The position numbers and the translations under genes were made by a program. This document shows positions 35,401 through 45,979 of a DNA stretch of 64,000 nucleotides, in pieces. Position 1 is the stretch's first letter, and the number at the start of each line of letters is the position of its first letter. The DNA lies in assembly GCA_029962745.1 (NCBI GenBank), contig CM057153.1:13653241-13717240 (forward strand), written 5' to 3'. Source of the stretch: Echinometra lucunter (lineage: Eukaryota > Echinodermata > Echinoidea > Camarodonta > Echinometridae). A model generated the notes under the pieces. That model was not told where the DNA came from. It did no database searches and was given only the letters and a program-made list of their open reading frames with translations.

Positions 35401-36735
35401 CAGAGTTATGTGCATGCATGTAGGTCCCTCTAGTGGCCATATTTCATTAGACGTTAAGGTGCTTCCACACATGATGCGACAGTGTGGTACCACACTATGG
35501 CGCCACACTGTTTCGTCTTCACACATGGTGGGACTTTGTGTGACCACATATGCTAATGAACGCGCATTAACGCGTCAACTCTCAATAAGAGAGCATATTG
35601 TCAAAACTTGCGCAAGAAATCTCATGGCAACAATTTTTGCCCTAACTTTTTAGAAATTTGATTGGTGCGCGTTTTTTGTGTATATAGGGAGCAAAAAAAA
35701 AAAGTGTGTCCTGCTTCGGCGACATTATACCCCATAGGCTTGTACACAAAAAAAGTGTGGCGCCACAGTGTGGTACCACACTGTCGCATCATGTGTGAAA
35801 GCACCTTTAAAATACTTTTTAAATTAGGTTTGAGGTTGTTTTCTGATGTCTAGAGTGAGAATGATGCAATTTTTGAAAGATTGATGGAAATGCATTCAAA
35901 TGCACCAACACTATACTTAGGCTTTAAGGTAGAGGAAAATTGCCTGTCCTACAGGCTACTTAATTTCTTCATCTGAGAAAAATGAAAGTCGACACTAATG
36001 TTAGCAGTCTAGAATATGAATACCTCTACCTTTAACAAATAGCACGAAACATGATATATCCCACCAGAATGAAAAGACTATTGTGAAACTATAACATTTC
36101 TGTGATATTTGAGGGCTGTCAGACATTAAAATTCAAATAATTCACCAAATACTCACTGTAGCGTATTCTGTGCACTAGGCAAAGCGGTATACATAAATCT
36201 TCCTGTGGTTGTAATATGATACTTAAACTTAGAACAAAACATCTGTGTGTAAACGCTATCGGAAAGGAAGAATTCACTAGCTTCTTCTACTCTGTTATCT
36301 ATGACAAATATCAGCACACCACTTACATGAACAGGCCCGTAACTAGGATTTTTGCGGGGGGGGGGGGGTCGTACATTGGAAAAAGTGGACCTTTTTGTGA
36401 GAGCGAAGCGACCAAGTAGGAAGCCAGGGGCGTGCCCCTCTCACGTTATGGGCACTACCATAGTCAGACATATTTAGCGGAGGGTGCACTTTAGGTCAGG
36501 GGGGTCGCTAGATCTTTTTCAATGGGGGGGGGGGGGGTAGAGGCTAGATTCCCTACAAACAATGCCACCGATTACCGACGACCAACGTCGATAAATTCAA
36601 AGGCCCACTAGGCATGTTCAATGTGCCTCTATCATATTTTCCTTTTAAATTATATTTGTTCACCTCACTTGCCGAATGTGTTTGTTTTCCGAAAACATCC
36701 TGTAGCTAAATATAATACGAGCGAGCGCAGCGAGC

Positions 36736-36775
<40 letters not shown>

Positions 36776-39700
36776 TCTCTTTTGTAGAAGTGATTTACCC
36801 TGGTGGTCACCTTCGGAAGTGAGCTTTAGGGTTTGCATATAACACTCGGTGGATATACTTGCTTAGAACTTAATAGGTCTTACACTGGTTTTGAATGATC
36901 TTGTGAATTTACGCGCTTTCCGTACACAATGCTTTGAATTCTCCCGTGCTCAAAGTCACGCCTTTTTTCGTAGGTAAGGTTTCGTTGTTTTTCCTCGAGG
37001 TATTCTCGGATATCCACGTACACGATGATAAAGACGAGTCGTTGTACTTGTAATATCCCGCCAAGATTTCGTTTCTCCCTTGAATTCGTGTTAATTCTTC
37101 GCCGTGTATATCCAATGCCGACGATGCTCTCATGAAACACGGGGCTACTCTTCCCCCCTTTATCCCTTTATAACTTTTCCCCCTGTTGTTTCCACCCCCC
37201 CCCCCCACTTTTCTTCATGTCCCATCATGTCCATCACCTGTGCATGCAAATGAGTTGACGTCAACTGACGTCATGCATCTAGGGTTAGGGGTAGGGGTAG
37301 GGTTAAGGTTAGGGTTAGGGGTATGACGTCATGACGTCCAAGACAACCTTATACTACTCCTGTTGCTAAATATTATACAAGCGAGCGCAGCGAGCAAGGA
37401 AAAAAAATATATATATATACTCTTTTTTATGGAAGATGTGATAATTCTTCATCCAAATACATGATTGTTTTAAAAATATCTAAATTATATATTTGTTCAT
37501 CTCACTTGCCGAATGTGTTTGCTTTCCAAAAACATTATGTATCTAAATATAATACGAGGGAGCACAGAGAGCGAGGGAAAATATACACGTTCTTCCTTGC
37601 TACCAGTGTTATTTCGTCATCAAAATTCACAAGCAAATAAGCCGAATAATATGAGCGATCACACAGGTCTGTAGAACTAGACTAGTAGTTAAAATGTGTA
37701 CTTATTTCGTAGTACGAAAAAAATTATAGTCATTACGTTTTCAAAACTTACATGAGGTATCCAAATAGTGTTTTCTTCAATACCTAAGTGTTCTCACCAG
37801 TTTTTCAAAAAATTACATGCAAAGGGGAAAATATGTCTTTAAGCTATTTATAATATGATTTATGGAGGACACGTCAATCCAAGAACTAGTAATCTGACAA
37901 TTTAATTCTAAGCCTTACATCCCCAAAAATATAAAAATGACAATGATGATAATGAATAAAACAAAAATGTCTTTTTCACCTCCTTAAACTTTGTAAGAAG
38001 CTCCCAGGTGATATTTTGTCTACAGTTGTTGGCTAGAAATTTATAGAAACAGTGCATGGGTCTCTGCAGCTAACATCAGCATGCTTGTGTACTCGGCCGA
38101 TCTACACAGACTATACAACGCACGACATTCGCCCGCAATGACTGAATACTGTGCCCGTCCATTTACTCAACTGCGAAAGTAAATGATCTGGAGGGGGCGA
38201 ACCACTGGGTATGGAGGGCACCATAGAGTTACATGTAAATTCATTATATGCTCACTCAGTTGTGTGACGGTTTTTTTTTATGACTGGAGCGAGGAAATTA
38301 AGCGGCGGTTTCTCCCCGATCCCCTAGAGTTCCTAAATGATATTCGAGGCTGGCGGAACGAGCGGGAAAAAAAAAGCGAACGAGAGATTTGTTACTGCCT
38401 CGCTCAGGCCTCGAGCCGAAACATCGAGACATTAGCCTCCGAGGCCAAGGCCGAGACATCAGGCTCCGAGGCCAAGACCGAGGCCGAGGACGCAATTTTC
38501 GGCCTCGAGACCGACCTCGAGGATGAGGCACGCCTCGAGGCATACAACACTGTCAGCATAAGTGAGCATAGCCATTTAGCAATAAATGAATCTCTGAAAG
38601 AAAATTACAAAACGGGGCATTTGGCCATCATGATTCAAATGTTGATAAGAATTTCCATCTTTTTGAGTCAATTTAAAACAATGAAGAAAACATCACGATA
38701 AACACTTAACTTTGTGCTTTCTCGTGATTATGCTAAAATAAGTATTGCACTTTTTAAAAGTAACAGCTGTTTGTCTGAAAATTGAGAGAATGGCCATCTT
38801 GGATGCAACTGTATTTCTCTCAAGGAGTCAATTTCGAGTGCGCATGTTCTATTAACATTTGAATGGCTACTTGCTCTGTTATTGCATTTTTCTTAATCAG
38901 ACATAATTTCTAAATGAATATGCCGATATAATCGTGAATGTTCAAACTTGTTCTTAAATGACGTTCTGAATATTATTTTTTTCTTCAATTTTATATATAT
39001 TTTAGTAAATTAAATCGAGGGTTTATATGAAACTTTTGAACAATGAAAAGTGTCCTCTTTCTTCTTTGCTGAGTGTATTATTGGTTGGGAGGTTTCTGGA
39101 TCTGAATAAAGCTCATCCACTGTGTTATTCTTCATTTTCACTGGAGCATCCCTGATTCTTTTTTCTATTAGTATTGCCATTCGGTATAACAAACAAAAGG
39201 CATATCAAGTGAGAAAATAGATGGCCCTGCAAGGCAAAACAATCACTGCAATGAATTATTCACAAATGTCTGGGGGTCTCCTTTTACTTTTTGACAATTG
39301 TTTAATGGCACAGGGAATCAGACACCTCTTACAAGCTATGCTTTTGGTCTGATTTCCTCTCATTTTTCCGACATTTTTTTTTTTGTCTATTATCTAATTC
39401 CATTTGTTAAGTTCAGATATTTATCATCCAATGTATATTGTTATGTACTTCTGTTATATGAATATATGTATTTCATTTGTATTTTGTTATGAGAAAATGA
39501 GAAAATAAACTAAACTTCATTTGATGGCCTATGCCAGGTAGACCTATAATGTTTTTTTTAATGGAAATGATAGTGTTCTTTTACGTAATATAATTGTGCA
39601 ATTTGAGCATTTTTTGTTCTTTTCAGGCGAGAAGTTCTGGGCCCGTATACCGGAGTCATCCTGCGCTGGTTCCGCTCAATCACCCATAGACATTGTCACC

Positions 39701-42700
39701 AGTGATACACAGGAGATTCGGATGGCTCCGTTCGACTTCAGATCTTACCACGATGCCAAGGATGTTATGCTTTTGAACAATGGACATGCTCGTGAGTATT
39801 TCGAGTTTCAAGTGAAAAACCCTGAATCAAATTCTGATCGCTGTGCTTAAAGGTAGGGGATCCCTTTTGGCAATTTCCTAAAACTTCCTAAAAACTTACG
39901 AGGGCCATTATAGTATACTGATCATGAAAAGTGGTGACAAAACATGTGGGTGACAAACATAGGTGGAGTGACAAAACATAGGAGTGACAAAAATAAGGGT
40001 GACAAAAAATACGGGTGACGAAACACAGAGGTGCCAAAACATAGGAGTGACAAAACATACGGGTGACGAAACAAAATGGTGCCAAAACAGGGGGACGACG
40101 AAACAAAGAGGTGCCAAAACTTAGGAGTGACAAAACATACAGGTGCCAAAATATAGGGTGACAAAACATACAGGTGACGAAACATTAAGGTGGCAAAAGG
40201 GGCAATGGCGAAATATAATGGTGCGAAAAAATAGGGGTGACGAAACGCAGAGGTGCTAAGACATAGGGTGACAAAACATACAGGTGACGAAACATAAGGG
40301 TGACGAAACACAAGGGGGCAAAAAAGGGGAATGGCAAAATATGATGGTGCCAAAACGTAACAATACGAAAACACTGGGGTGGCAAAACATAGGGCTGCCA
40401 AAGCACAGAGGTTACATCACATAAGGGTGACGAAACATAGGGGTGCCAAAACACAGGGGTAATAAAACGTAAGGCTGACGAAAGTATAGTGGTGATGAAG
40501 CACGGTAACAAAAGGAGAAGACGAAGAAGCACAGAGGTGACACAACATAAAGGTGACGAAGCGTAGGGTTTACAGAAAAAGGGGAGAAAAGTGGTGACGA
40601 TGCATAAAGGCATAAAACATAGGGGTGACGAAAAATAGAGGTAATGAAACATAGGGATGACGAAAGAGAGGAAGCCTAAAACAGGGGTGCCATAACATAA
40701 AGATGGCAAAAATTAGGGGTGCCAAAACACAGGGTTCACGGAACATGGGGTGACGTAGCATGCTGAATTGTACATTTTTTACAAATAAAAAGGAGAAGTA
40801 TGCATTTTCTTTTTATTTGTAAAAAGATGTACAATTCAGCCTACTGGCTGCAACACATATTTTCAATAAAAATACCGTTCAAAAAATAACAGAGGCGATG
40901 AAAGATAGGGGTGATGGAACATACCGATGATGAAACACAAATATACTAGACAAGGTCATTAATATACAGGCACATAGTGAATGTTGGAACATATGAATTA
41001 CGCAACGCTGCAGCTATATAACGTCGTCGAAAATATGAGGTCAGAACATGACGCTAATACTTCAATCCAAGATTATTCCCCCGAGTCTTTTTCTCGTGGA
41101 CGGGCTATAGTTGCCTCTATATAGTTTTAATAGACTTTATAGACGTCTTTTGAGCCCCTAAATCATATCAAAACTTTCATTATATCATTCTTCAGTGGTT
41201 ACTCCGGAAATGTTTTTTTTAGCGAGAAAAATCTTGATGAGAATATCTTACTCTCGCTCTTTCATTTTATTTTTGTTTTATGATTACAGTCGAAGTGGAC
41301 ATGGGCGTTGATACCAGTGGCAATTATTATGACCTGACTGGGGGCGGGCTTGTTGGAACCTTTAGGGCTTCCCAGTTTCACTTCCACTTTGGTTCCGACG
41401 GTAGCCAAGGATCCGAACACACCCTCAATGGACGGAGATACCCTGCTGAGGTGCGTATACCTAACCTCTTGGTATCGATTATCAGTGACGTAGCTGAAAC
41501 AAGGGGCACGTGCTCCTCCCCTTCAACTGCATGAAGGAAAAATAAGGAGAGGGAAAGAGACGGAAAAGGAAACAGAGAATAGGAAAGGGTGAGAAATGAA
41601 GACTTTAGGATCCCCTCCCACCCCATCGCCCTAAATAATGGCTTTGTAAAGTTGCATTATATTTTCCTAGTCAACCCGTCCCATCCCCATGCTAAGGCCC
41701 TTTCAATTGCTGGAATCACTTCTAATTATCTGATAAAGGAGGAAAATAAGATTCATAAGGGGTGCCAGAGAGAAAAGACGATTGATGAGAATCAGGAATT
41801 TAAAAGATACTTCACAAGGCACAATATAACTACTTCATATGTGGATGATAAGTTGATCAAGAAAGAAAATTATTTACTTCATATGTGGATGATAAGTTGA
41901 TCAAGAAAGAAAATTATGAGATTTAATTTTTTTTCAGAAGTCGCATTATAATGAGATTTTTTCTGGTGCAGACCTTGCCATTTTTGTATACTGGCTTTTA
42001 ATGCTAATACGAATCATTTTCTTCTCTTTTTCAGATGCACATTGTGCATTACGATACAGCATACAGCAGTCCGGCCAAAGCAATGTACATTACAGGAGGA
42101 TTGGCAGTTCTTGGTTTCTTCCTTGAGGTTTGTATTACATGGCATTGCACATGTCTATTGTTGCGATCTGCGTATGAATTGCAACAGTAAGAGCCGAAGT
42201 ATTCGATAATACAAAGTATGCCTTCCCAAAATTGTATAAATTGACCGAGGTTTTAAGCTTTTAGAGCCTGATCACGTAGTTATGGGCGGACATTAACTTT
42301 GACAATTTTTTGAAAGTTTAAAGGCCAGTAGAAAATAAAGAATTAATCATTGGAGCGAGCTATTTTACGATTATTTTGAAGAGCATCACTGAAGGAGTTA
42401 CAATTTGATAAAGTTTGGTTGCTATGGTCATTTACTGACATTAGAATCCATAGAAAATTTATTTCGTGGACGGACAAAATGTTTACTCCTAACCGATCAC
42501 CTTAATTATTGTTGCTGATCATACCATTTTACTGTATTATTACTTTATCTAGAATTATTGTCATCTCCATTATTAGTCTCGTACTGATATTATCAATTGC
42601 TTATTAAGTAGTTGAACACTGTTCTAGAACTCAAATCATAGGTAATTCCAATCAGTAACGCATTATGTAATGGCCATTCATTGCAAAGTTCACATGATTT

Positions 42701-43458
42701 TTTCCAATTGAGCCATGGTTGGACTTTCTCATTGCCCTTTAAAGTTTTCTTTGAGCCTTTGCGATTGTTTTGTTTTGAAAACACCAATAACATTAATAGT
42801 GTAGAGATGTTCATGATGAATTTTTTGATTTCTCATTCCAGGAAGGTAATCATAACGCCGACCTGGACATAGTCCTGAACCACGTCAAAAACGTCATCCA
42901 ACCTCGTAAGTATGATGTACCACCCGTGGAGAATCTATCATCGGAAGGGGTAGCATAATTATGCCCCACCCCTTGCCCTGACTTCAATTTGAAAAAAAAA
43001 ATATCTATGCAGCTATTTTCCCATGGGATTACATGAAAATTATCAAACTATTCTAAAATTGTGGGGGGGGGGGGGGGGGGTAGTCATTCTCGCAGACTCC
43101 CTTGATTTGGCATCCGGACATGGTATGTATGCATTATATTGGGGGGGGGGAATATTGGGCGATTCTGGATGAGCCTGATATATATCTGACCCTCCTCCCG
43201 TTCATCAGTTTCTTAATACACCACTTTACCGGCCATTTCAAAAAGGGCATAGCAACAGAGGAAGAGATGGAAGAAACAGAAAAGTAGAACTTGCTGGAAT
43301 AATAGTGCTGATAGTGATCATGATGTCACTAGTCTTGATAATGATAATAGTAGTATTGGTACTGCTGCGACTTGTGCGACTAGTAGTAGTACTGTTCGTG
43401 GTAGTAGCAGTAGTATTATTAGTAGTATTAGTATTAATAGTAGTAGTAGTAGTAGTAA

Positions 43459-43548
<90 letters not shown>

Positions 43549-43587
43549 CAGGTAGTAGTAGTAGTAGTAGTGGTGGTGGTGGTGGTG

Positions 43588-43663
<76 letters not shown>

Positions 43664-43666
43664 CAG

Positions 43667-43731
<65 letters not shown>

Positions 43732-43741
43732 GGTGGTGGTG

Positions 43742-43818
<77 letters not shown>

Positions 43819-45528
43819 CGTAGTAGCGGTAGTGGGAATGGTGGTCGGGTGGTGGTGGTGGTGTAGGCTTATTCTGTTTCAGGTATTGGGGCCGAGGGCC
43901 TGTACCCCTCCTCGTCCTCTTTAAGGAAAAAAATGGGGGAAAATAACAAGAAATGCAATGTCCGAGGGGAGACGCTTGTATAGAAAGAAAGATGTGATTG
44001 GTGTAGGTATCCTTGCTACCTCATGTATCCAATCCAAAATTGTGGATTTCATATCAATAAATTTGAATTTGAATTTGAATTTGAATTTGTAGATAAGTAT
44101 TCTCAATAATATAATCCGCACTAATTCACACTGCTTCGGTTATAACATTTCAGATTCGTCCGTAGAGCTGCAAGGCCTAAAGTTAGCGAAGCTTTTACCC
44201 TCCACGCTGAATACGTTCTGGCGTTATGAAGGTTCGCTGACTACCCCGCTCTGCAACGAAGTCGTGACATGGACTATCTTCAGGGACACCATAGAAATAT
44301 CTCGAGATCAGGTAAGTGTAGCCCAACAGTGGTCATGGCAAAGTAAATGGCGATACCCCACCCCTCAAAAAAAAAAAAAGAGCTCACTATAAAAAGGTGC
44401 TCTCTTTGGGGTCTTAAAATCTTGGGGGACATTTGATATTATGCCCCCCCCCCCCCCCGCCCGCGATTTCTGCCCATGGGAAGGACCAATGCTACTTTGT
44501 ATACGTTATTGTTTTTCGTAGAATTCTGTAAACAATAAATTCATTCATATATATTAAATATAAATTCTATATGAAATTATTCAACTAGCTAAAAGTTTCT
44601 TAAACTCTATGAATATTTGAGAACAAATCAAATTTACTGGTCAAGGTGGGCATGGCATAACCCCCTTCCTCATTTTCGCATTGTAGTTTTTAATGTTATT
44701 TTTTGTGATGTGATTGGGCGTATTACAGTTTATTTTTGTGTGTATAGAGAGTACATAATAATGATGGAACGGTGACACAAGTCAGGTACAGCGGAAGAAC
44801 ATATAGCATTTATACAGATGAAATACAAAATGAAGATACAAATGAATTGTATTATGACAACGATGAGTGCTGGAGTCTGATGAGAGTCTTGAAGTGAAAG
44901 CCTTTAATACCGGGTAAACCCTCTATTGAGAATTGGCCTAAGTTATCCCCTTAACAAAATGATTAGAAGTATGTCATAACTTTTACTGAGTAAAAATTTC
45001 AATATAATTGAAGAGCTATCTTCCATAAGGCGCTAAATCCATTTTGGTAACTTAAGAGAAAATGCATTTAGAAACTTAAGATAAGAAAGCACTATCTCTT
45101 CTATATTTCTTGATAACTTTGCTTCAAATTTCTGTTCATAACAAATTACACAATGACGTCAATAACTCAACTTTAATTTTTTTTTAAAATGGATATAGCG
45201 CCTTTTGGAACCAGGTTCTTCAATTATTGATACATTATTGAAAATGCAAAATTGATCTTATCACATAACATTATCGCCACAGTTGAACATACTGAGGAGC
45301 TTGATGAGCAGTGCCGTGGATGAAAGCGGTCACCTAATGCCCATGGCGGACAATTACCGTTCCGTTCAAAAGCTCAACGGACGCCCTATCTATTCCGTGG
45401 TCACTGATGACGGTGATACTGGACATCGTCCGTCTTCCCACGGTCTTTATGAGCATGATCACGATGACCAAGGTCGCTATGAGGGCAGTGATGATGGGCA
45501 CAGTCAAGACGAAGAGGGGCGGTTGTAA
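32427..45528 (+). CDS. Alpha-carbonic anhydrase, secreted, with acidic His-rich tail
   Basis: Eight exons: 32427-32493, 34118-34156, 39627-39791, 41290-41450, 42035-42127, 42842-42905, 44154-44311 and 45283-45528. All have AG/GT borders and matching phases, giving 330 residues. The signal peptide is about residues 1-21 (LLVNMVCFCPAFAS). The Zn ligands are in FHFHFG and MHIVHY. The proton-shuttle His is in NNGHA, the Glu gate in GSEHTLNG and the catalytic Thr in SLTTPLC. The Cys pair in SSCAGS and TPLC is the usual extracellular disulfide. The last exon encodes no hydrophobic GPI tail. It encodes a hydrophilic end rich in His, Asp, Glu and Gly (YEHDHDDQGRYEGSDDGHSQ). The enzyme should be soluble and secreted. 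Sea urchins use extracellular carbonic anhydrases in skeleton formation, so a metal- or mineral-binding tail is attractive but unproven. It is a tandem paralogue of the gene 8 kb upstream. Confidence 0.9.
33228..33422 (-). mobile_element. SINE copy 2 with 7SL-like head
   Basis: On the minus strand it reads AGGCGTTGTGGTG, then TGCGCCTGTAATCCAGCC, with the B-box-like AGTTCAAGTCCC about 60 nt on. It shares the body CTTTCGGATGGTGACGTAAA with the copy at 8203-8390 and ends in a (CAA)n tail. It lies in intron 1 of the second carbonic anhydrase gene and abuts another MITE. Confidence 0.7.
33453..33611. mobile_element. Small MITE with GGGCCC termini
   Basis: GGGCCCCTTTTCATTGAAAG and the right end ATGAAACAGGGCCC are inverted. 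Inner arms GTTATGATAGCAACTGTTGC and AGAAGTTGCTATCATAGCAA pair as well. It is about 159 bp, non-coding, and lies in intron 1 of the second carbonic anhydrase gene. Confidence 0.75.
34530..34665 (+). repeat. Interrupted (CCGAGA)n hexamer repeat
   Basis: Repeats of GAGACC with ATGGCTATCCGA-type interruptions. It yields alternating Thr/Glu or Arg-rich false ORFs. A related GAGGCC/GAGACC tract occurs at 38405-38546 in the same intron. Confidence 0.8.
35457..35806. mobile_element. MITE with TTA target duplication
   Basis: Termini AGGTGCTTCCACACATGATG and (reverse complement) AGGTGCTTTCACACATGATG are inverted. They continue through CGACAGTGTGGTACCACACT on both sides, giving about 50 bp of inverted repeat. 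TTA flanks both ends (35454-35456 and 35807-35809). The ends and TSD are of the same style as the element at 5341-6814, which suggests PIF/Harbinger-type mobilisation. Confidence 0.8.
36345..36545. repeat. Dispersed-repeat fragment with two poly-G runs
   Basis: The stretch contains GCGAAGCGACCAAG and GGGGCGTGCCCCTC, framed by poly-G runs at about 36354-36368 and 36526-36537. It has the look of a dispersed repeat, with no coding capacity. Confidence 0.4.
36661..37590. repeat. Three diverged copies of a GCGAGCGCAGCGAGC repeat
   Basis: CTTGCCGAATGTGTTTG followed by a CTAAATATAATACGAG-like stretch, then GCGAGCGCAGCGAGC-GAGGA and an AT microsatellite, occurs at about 36668-36775. A partial copy is at 37361-37425 and a more diverged copy at 37503-37590. 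Confidence 0.7.
37281..37322 (+). repeat. Interstitial telomere-like repeat
   Basis: About six units of TTAGGG with TAGGGG variants, flanked by TGACGTCATG-like palindromic words. TTAGGG is the animal telomere unit. The short length and variants suggest an old interstitial insertion or chance expansion. Confidence 0.7.
38405..38546 (+). repeat. GAGGCC/GAGACC degenerate hexamer tract
   Basis: Imperfect CCGAGGCC and CCGAGAC units. The 172-codon ORF across it is Glu/Ala biased for this reason and is not treated as a gene. Confidence 0.7.
39930..40750. repeat. Degenerate ~18-22 bp minisatellite, GGTGACAAAACATAGG type
   Basis: About forty irregular units of GGTGACGAAACATAGG and GGTGCCAAAACATAGG fill 0.8 kb of intron 3 of the second carbonic anhydrase gene. 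The unit contains few stops on the minus strand, so it yields several overlapping Phe/Cys/His-rich ORFs of up to 174 codons that have no other support. Confidence 0.85.
40762..40840. repeat. 79-bp near-perfect hairpin
   Basis: GCTGAATTGTACATTTTTTA continues into CAAATAAAAAG. After a ~16-nt loop the inverted arm ends AAAAAGATGTACAATTCAGC. The stem is about 31 bp with a single mismatch or indel. It follows directly on the minisatellite. Confidence 0.8.
43385..43866 (+). repeat. (AGT)n/(GGT)n trinucleotide expansion
   Basis: About 480 bp of AGT units with three GGT blocks and occasional GCAGGT interruptions in intron 6 of the second carbonic anhydrase gene. It gives poly-Val and poly-Ser false ORFs. 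Confidence 0.95.
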
Positions 45529-45973
45529 GAATGGTCGCTAAATCCTGAATACTGAGTAGTATTTTGTTTGGAGGGAATTTTCATTATGATTTGCTGACTA
45601 CATGCGCGAGGAAATTTATATCTCGAAGGTAAAAACCCGACCTAATCGAAATACAGCATCGCTTGTATTTAATTCATCTTTTGATAAATATTCTAAGTGA
45701 GAAGTGTGTTTTGTGTTGGGTTTGGGGGATCTTAAGAAAGTTTATTAGCTTATTATTGTAAGACACGGGATTGTTTTCTTTTCTTCCTTTTCATGCAAAC
45801 CAAACAGAAAATCGTGCACTATGCCTCGGTGATAAAGGAGTACTTTCATTCGTTCAGTGTATTGATGAGTATTTTTTATTTCATTCATTATGAGCATTAC
45901 GGAAAACCAGCGATTAAGAATGATACAAAATTTGGACATAAATTCACCACGTATATCAATTTCATGGTACGTA

Positions 45974-45979
45974 AATAAA
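45974..45979 (+). terminator. Candidate poly(A) signal, second carbonic anhydrase gene
   Basis: AATAAA, within a short AAAT repeat, 446 nt after the stop at 45526-45528. It is the first good match downstream. Confidence 0.35.

Noticed and set aside
38183..38701. 172-codon plus-strand ORF
   Set aside because: Its middle is a GAGGCC hexamer tract and the ends lack any domain. It lies inside an intron of the carbonic anhydrase gene.
39888..40761. Overlapping minus-strand ORFs of up to 174 codons rich in Phe, Cys and His
   Set aside because: They follow the period of a degenerate minisatellite, with the same pattern in more than one frame.
43305..43924. Poly-Val/poly-Ser/poly-Gly ORFs
   Set aside because: They are translations of the AGT/GGT repeat expansion.
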